DNA of 13,899 bases from Spirochaetaceae bacterium (GTDB taxonomy: Bacteria; Spirochaetota; Spirochaetia; Treponematales; Breznakiellaceae): contig JAITHR010000282.1 in the NCBI GenBank assembly GCA_031279895.1, forward strand, positions 1 to 13,899. The letters run 5' to 3'. The translations under genes were made by a program, and so were the position numbers. Below the pieces are notes generated by a model. The model made no database searches. It was not told where the DNA came from and saw nothing but the letters and a program-made list of their open reading frames with translations. Below, piece by piece: positions 12,994 through 13,899 of the stretch (positions within the stretch are counted from its first letter, which is position 1; every line of letters begins with the position of its first letter).

Positions 12994-13200
12994 CAGCCTC
13001 CGGCTGTTTCAAACATGGCCGCCTGTTGTTTCAAAGTGGTGCAACACCGTGTCCGGTTACTTCACTGTTTACTGTTGAGGCGCGGCTACGCTCCGCGCAG
13101 CCTCCGGCTGTTTCATAAGCTTCCTGTGCGGTGCGCCGAAGCAGTCAACGACTGGTTACAGGCGCGGGGCGGGAATCTGTAGACGAAGGCTGCGGAGACG
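12994..13200 (+). repeat. Mosaic intergenic repeat, copy F, left part
   Basis: It has CAGCCTCCGGCTGTTTCAAA at 12994, the core GGTGCAACACC at 13038-13048 and GGCGCGGCTACGCTCCGCGC near 13080. It contains the frame MAACCFKVVQHRVRLLHCLL shared with copies A and D. Its 26-base end segment (13098-13123) recurs at 13516-13541 on the other side of the large inverted repeat. Confidence 0.88.
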
Positions 13201-13203
13201 GGT

Positions 13204-13515
13204 CGGAGGCGGTTTTGACCCGTAAAACCGTGGTTTCAGCGCGAAATCCCCGGCAAAACGCGGTGTTGTTGAGACGTATTTTCAGGTCTAAACGCCGGCG
13301 TTTGAAGGCTACCCGCCGGCGTTTCAGGTCTACCCGCCGGCGTTTGAACTCTAAACGCGGGCGTTTGAAGGCTACCCGCCGGCGTTTGAAGGCTACCCGC
13401 CGGCGTTTGAAGGCTACCCGCCGGCGTTTAGCCCTGAAAATACGTCTCGACAACACCGCGTTTCACCGGGGATTTCGCGCTGAAACCACGGTTTTACGGG
13501 TCAACACCGCCTCCG
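13204..13515. repeat. 83-bp inverted repeat enclosing a seven-unit 21-bp tandem array
   Basis: The left arm 13204-13286 and right arm 13433-13515 are reverse complements with 79 of 83 positions matching and no gaps (every pair sums to 26719). The 146-base middle is the tandem array plus a few bases. An RNA or single strand from this region would form a very stable long hairpin. The outside flanks are 26-base direct repeats of the mosaic family (13098-13123, 13516-13541). No transposase is present. Confidence 0.95.
13291..13430 (+). repeat. Seven-unit, 21-bp minisatellite
   Basis: The units share GCCGGCGTTT (one reads GCGGGCGTTT) at 13294, 13315, 13336, 13357, 13378, 13399 and 13420, exactly 21 bases apart, with the linker GAAGGCTACCC or a variant. 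The first unit includes the perfect palindrome AAACGCCGGCGTTT. Because 21 is a multiple of three, both strands stay open and read as Arg-rich seven-residue repeats; I do not treat that as proof of coding. Confidence 0.95.
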
Positions 13516-13617
13516 CAGCCTCCGGCTGTTTCATAAGCTTCACACTACGCGCTCCGAACAACGACGGTCAGCTGACAGTCCGGCTTTGCCGCGGTATCTG
13601 GAAGCTTAGAGAAAAAA
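13512..13617 (+). repeat. Mosaic intergenic repeat, copy F, right part
   Basis: It resumes with CAGCCTCCGGCTGTTTCATA and AGCTTC, then CGAACAACGACGGTCAGCTG and CTTTGCCGCGG, a segment that occurs inverted in copy B. It leads directly into the promoter at 13620. I see no gene between 12951 and 13659. Confidence 0.75.
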
Positions 13618-13619
13618 GC

Positions 13620-13648
13620 TTGACGGGAGGCCGGGGGGTTGGTATTAT
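13620..13648 (+). promoter_or_regulatory. Strong sigma-70-type promoter
   Basis: -35 TTGACG (13620-13625), a 17-base spacer and -10 TATTAT (13643-13648) make the best promoter match in the window. The ATG at 13660 follows 11 bases after the -10, so the leader would be only about five bases long. Confidence 0.65.
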
Positions 13649-13659
13649 TTTCCGTAATT

Positions 13660-13899
13660 ATGAAAGGCCTAGGATTTTTCTTTTATAACACCCCGTTCCC
13701 CTCAGAGATTAGTTCGCCCTTCAAACGACAAACGACAAACGACAAACGACAAACGACAAACGACAAACGACAAACGACAAACGAAGTATGTGCATGGATT
13801 GCTTCTTGTCAAGCATAACTCGATAAAATTTTATCTTTCTTTATTCTTTTATATATTTCCCGCCACGCCCCACAGCTGTCTTAGACAGCTTAGAGGCGC
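13660..13899 (+). CDS. Candidate phase-variable ORF, partial; currently out of frame
   Basis: As read, the ATG gives MKGLGFFFYNTPFPSEISSP, then the repeat-encoded KRQTTND tract, and stops at the TAA 13816-13818 after 52 residues. After the tract the +1 frame is open to the window end and reads KYVHGLLLVKHNSIKFYLSL and on. That frame matches the left-edge ORF (KYMYAPALIKPNSIEFHLFF), which reaches it without a tract. The two N-termini also agree in style (MHYGMIFIFDVASPSG against MKGLGFFFYNTPFPSE). With nine heptamers the homologous frame is off; with 8, 11 or 5 it would be on. Function unknown. The alternative is that both are copies of a promoter-bearing repeat with incidental frames. Confidence 0.4.
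13722..13784 (+). repeat. Heptanucleotide tract, nine perfect copies of CAAACGA
   Basis: Nine uninterrupted units run from 13722 to 13784. Seven is not a multiple of three, so gaining or losing one unit by slipped-strand mispairing changes the frame of the ORF that starts at 13660. At the matching place the left-edge paralogue has a single unit-like ACAAACAA. Confidence 0.98.
13874..13890. repeat. Seven-bp hairpin near the right edge
   Basis: AGCTGTC (13874-13880) and GACAGCT (13884-13890) pair around TTA. The CTTAGAGGCGC that follows matches a word in copy B (near 694), so another mosaic repeat copy probably begins at the window edge. Confidence 0.6.

Noticed and set aside
13291..13430. CRISPR array
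   Set aside because: The units are contiguous 21-mers with near-identical linkers, not repeats separated by unique spacers, and there are no cas genes.
13131..13688. Arg-rich repeat protein of 185 codons across the large hairpin
   Set aside because: The 21-bp unit length keeps every frame open, the opposite strand is equally open, and the arms are inverted copies of one another; no start signal or family supports coding.

Overview
The window looks like part of the genome of a host-associated spirochaete, probably a gut Treponema. The basis is recall of protein style, not a search: the gene at 8965-9630 begins MRTDWLPGSRDG and the one-helix protein at 12714-12950 begins MSEELKTLLVQ, both of which resemble treponemal hypothetical families. 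The chromosomal genes are GC-rich. They are separated by copies of a GC-rich, hairpin-rich mosaic repeat that fills nearly every intergenic space (about 1-250, 447-830, 2264-2630, 8775-8963, 9723-9990, 12994-13200, 13512-13617, plus a 25-base scrap at 3538).

Layout, left to right. 1-402 (minus): an open frame that starts just after a promoter-like sequence and runs off the window through a repeat copy. 772-2193 (minus): exodeoxyribonuclease III followed by a rhomboid protease whose last residues are encoded by repeat DNA. 2625-4064 (minus): a decayed prophage fragment with three frameshifted virion-type genes and one intact 38-codon ORF. 4068-8426 (minus): an AT-richer three-gene island consisting of a WYL-domain regulator broken by one extra base, a 554-residue protein (PH-like, TerB-like, membrane hairpin) and a 522-residue membrane-associated protein. 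8670-8774 (plus): a small ORF. 8965-9630 (minus): a conserved hypothetical. 10038-12704 (plus): a compact cobalamin-synthesis run, cobQ-cobO-cbiC. 12714-12950 (minus): a small membrane protein. 12994-13660: a repeat copy split by an 83-bp inverted repeat that encloses seven 21-bp tandem units. 13660-13899 (plus): a short ORF with a strong promoter and nine copies of the 7-mer CAAACGA, whose other reading frame is homologous to the left-edge ORF.

Three things stand out. First, the WYL/PH-TerB/522-aa island has the form of an accessory, possibly anti-phage or stress, system that I cannot match to a named one. Second, the two edge ORFs look like paralogues, one of which carries a heptanucleotide tract suited to phase switching. 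Third, at least four genes have an ATG only 6-7 bases after a -10 hexamer and no good Shine-Dalgarno sequence, which suggests leaderless transcripts. The mosaic repeats also supply the ends or starts of several reading frames.
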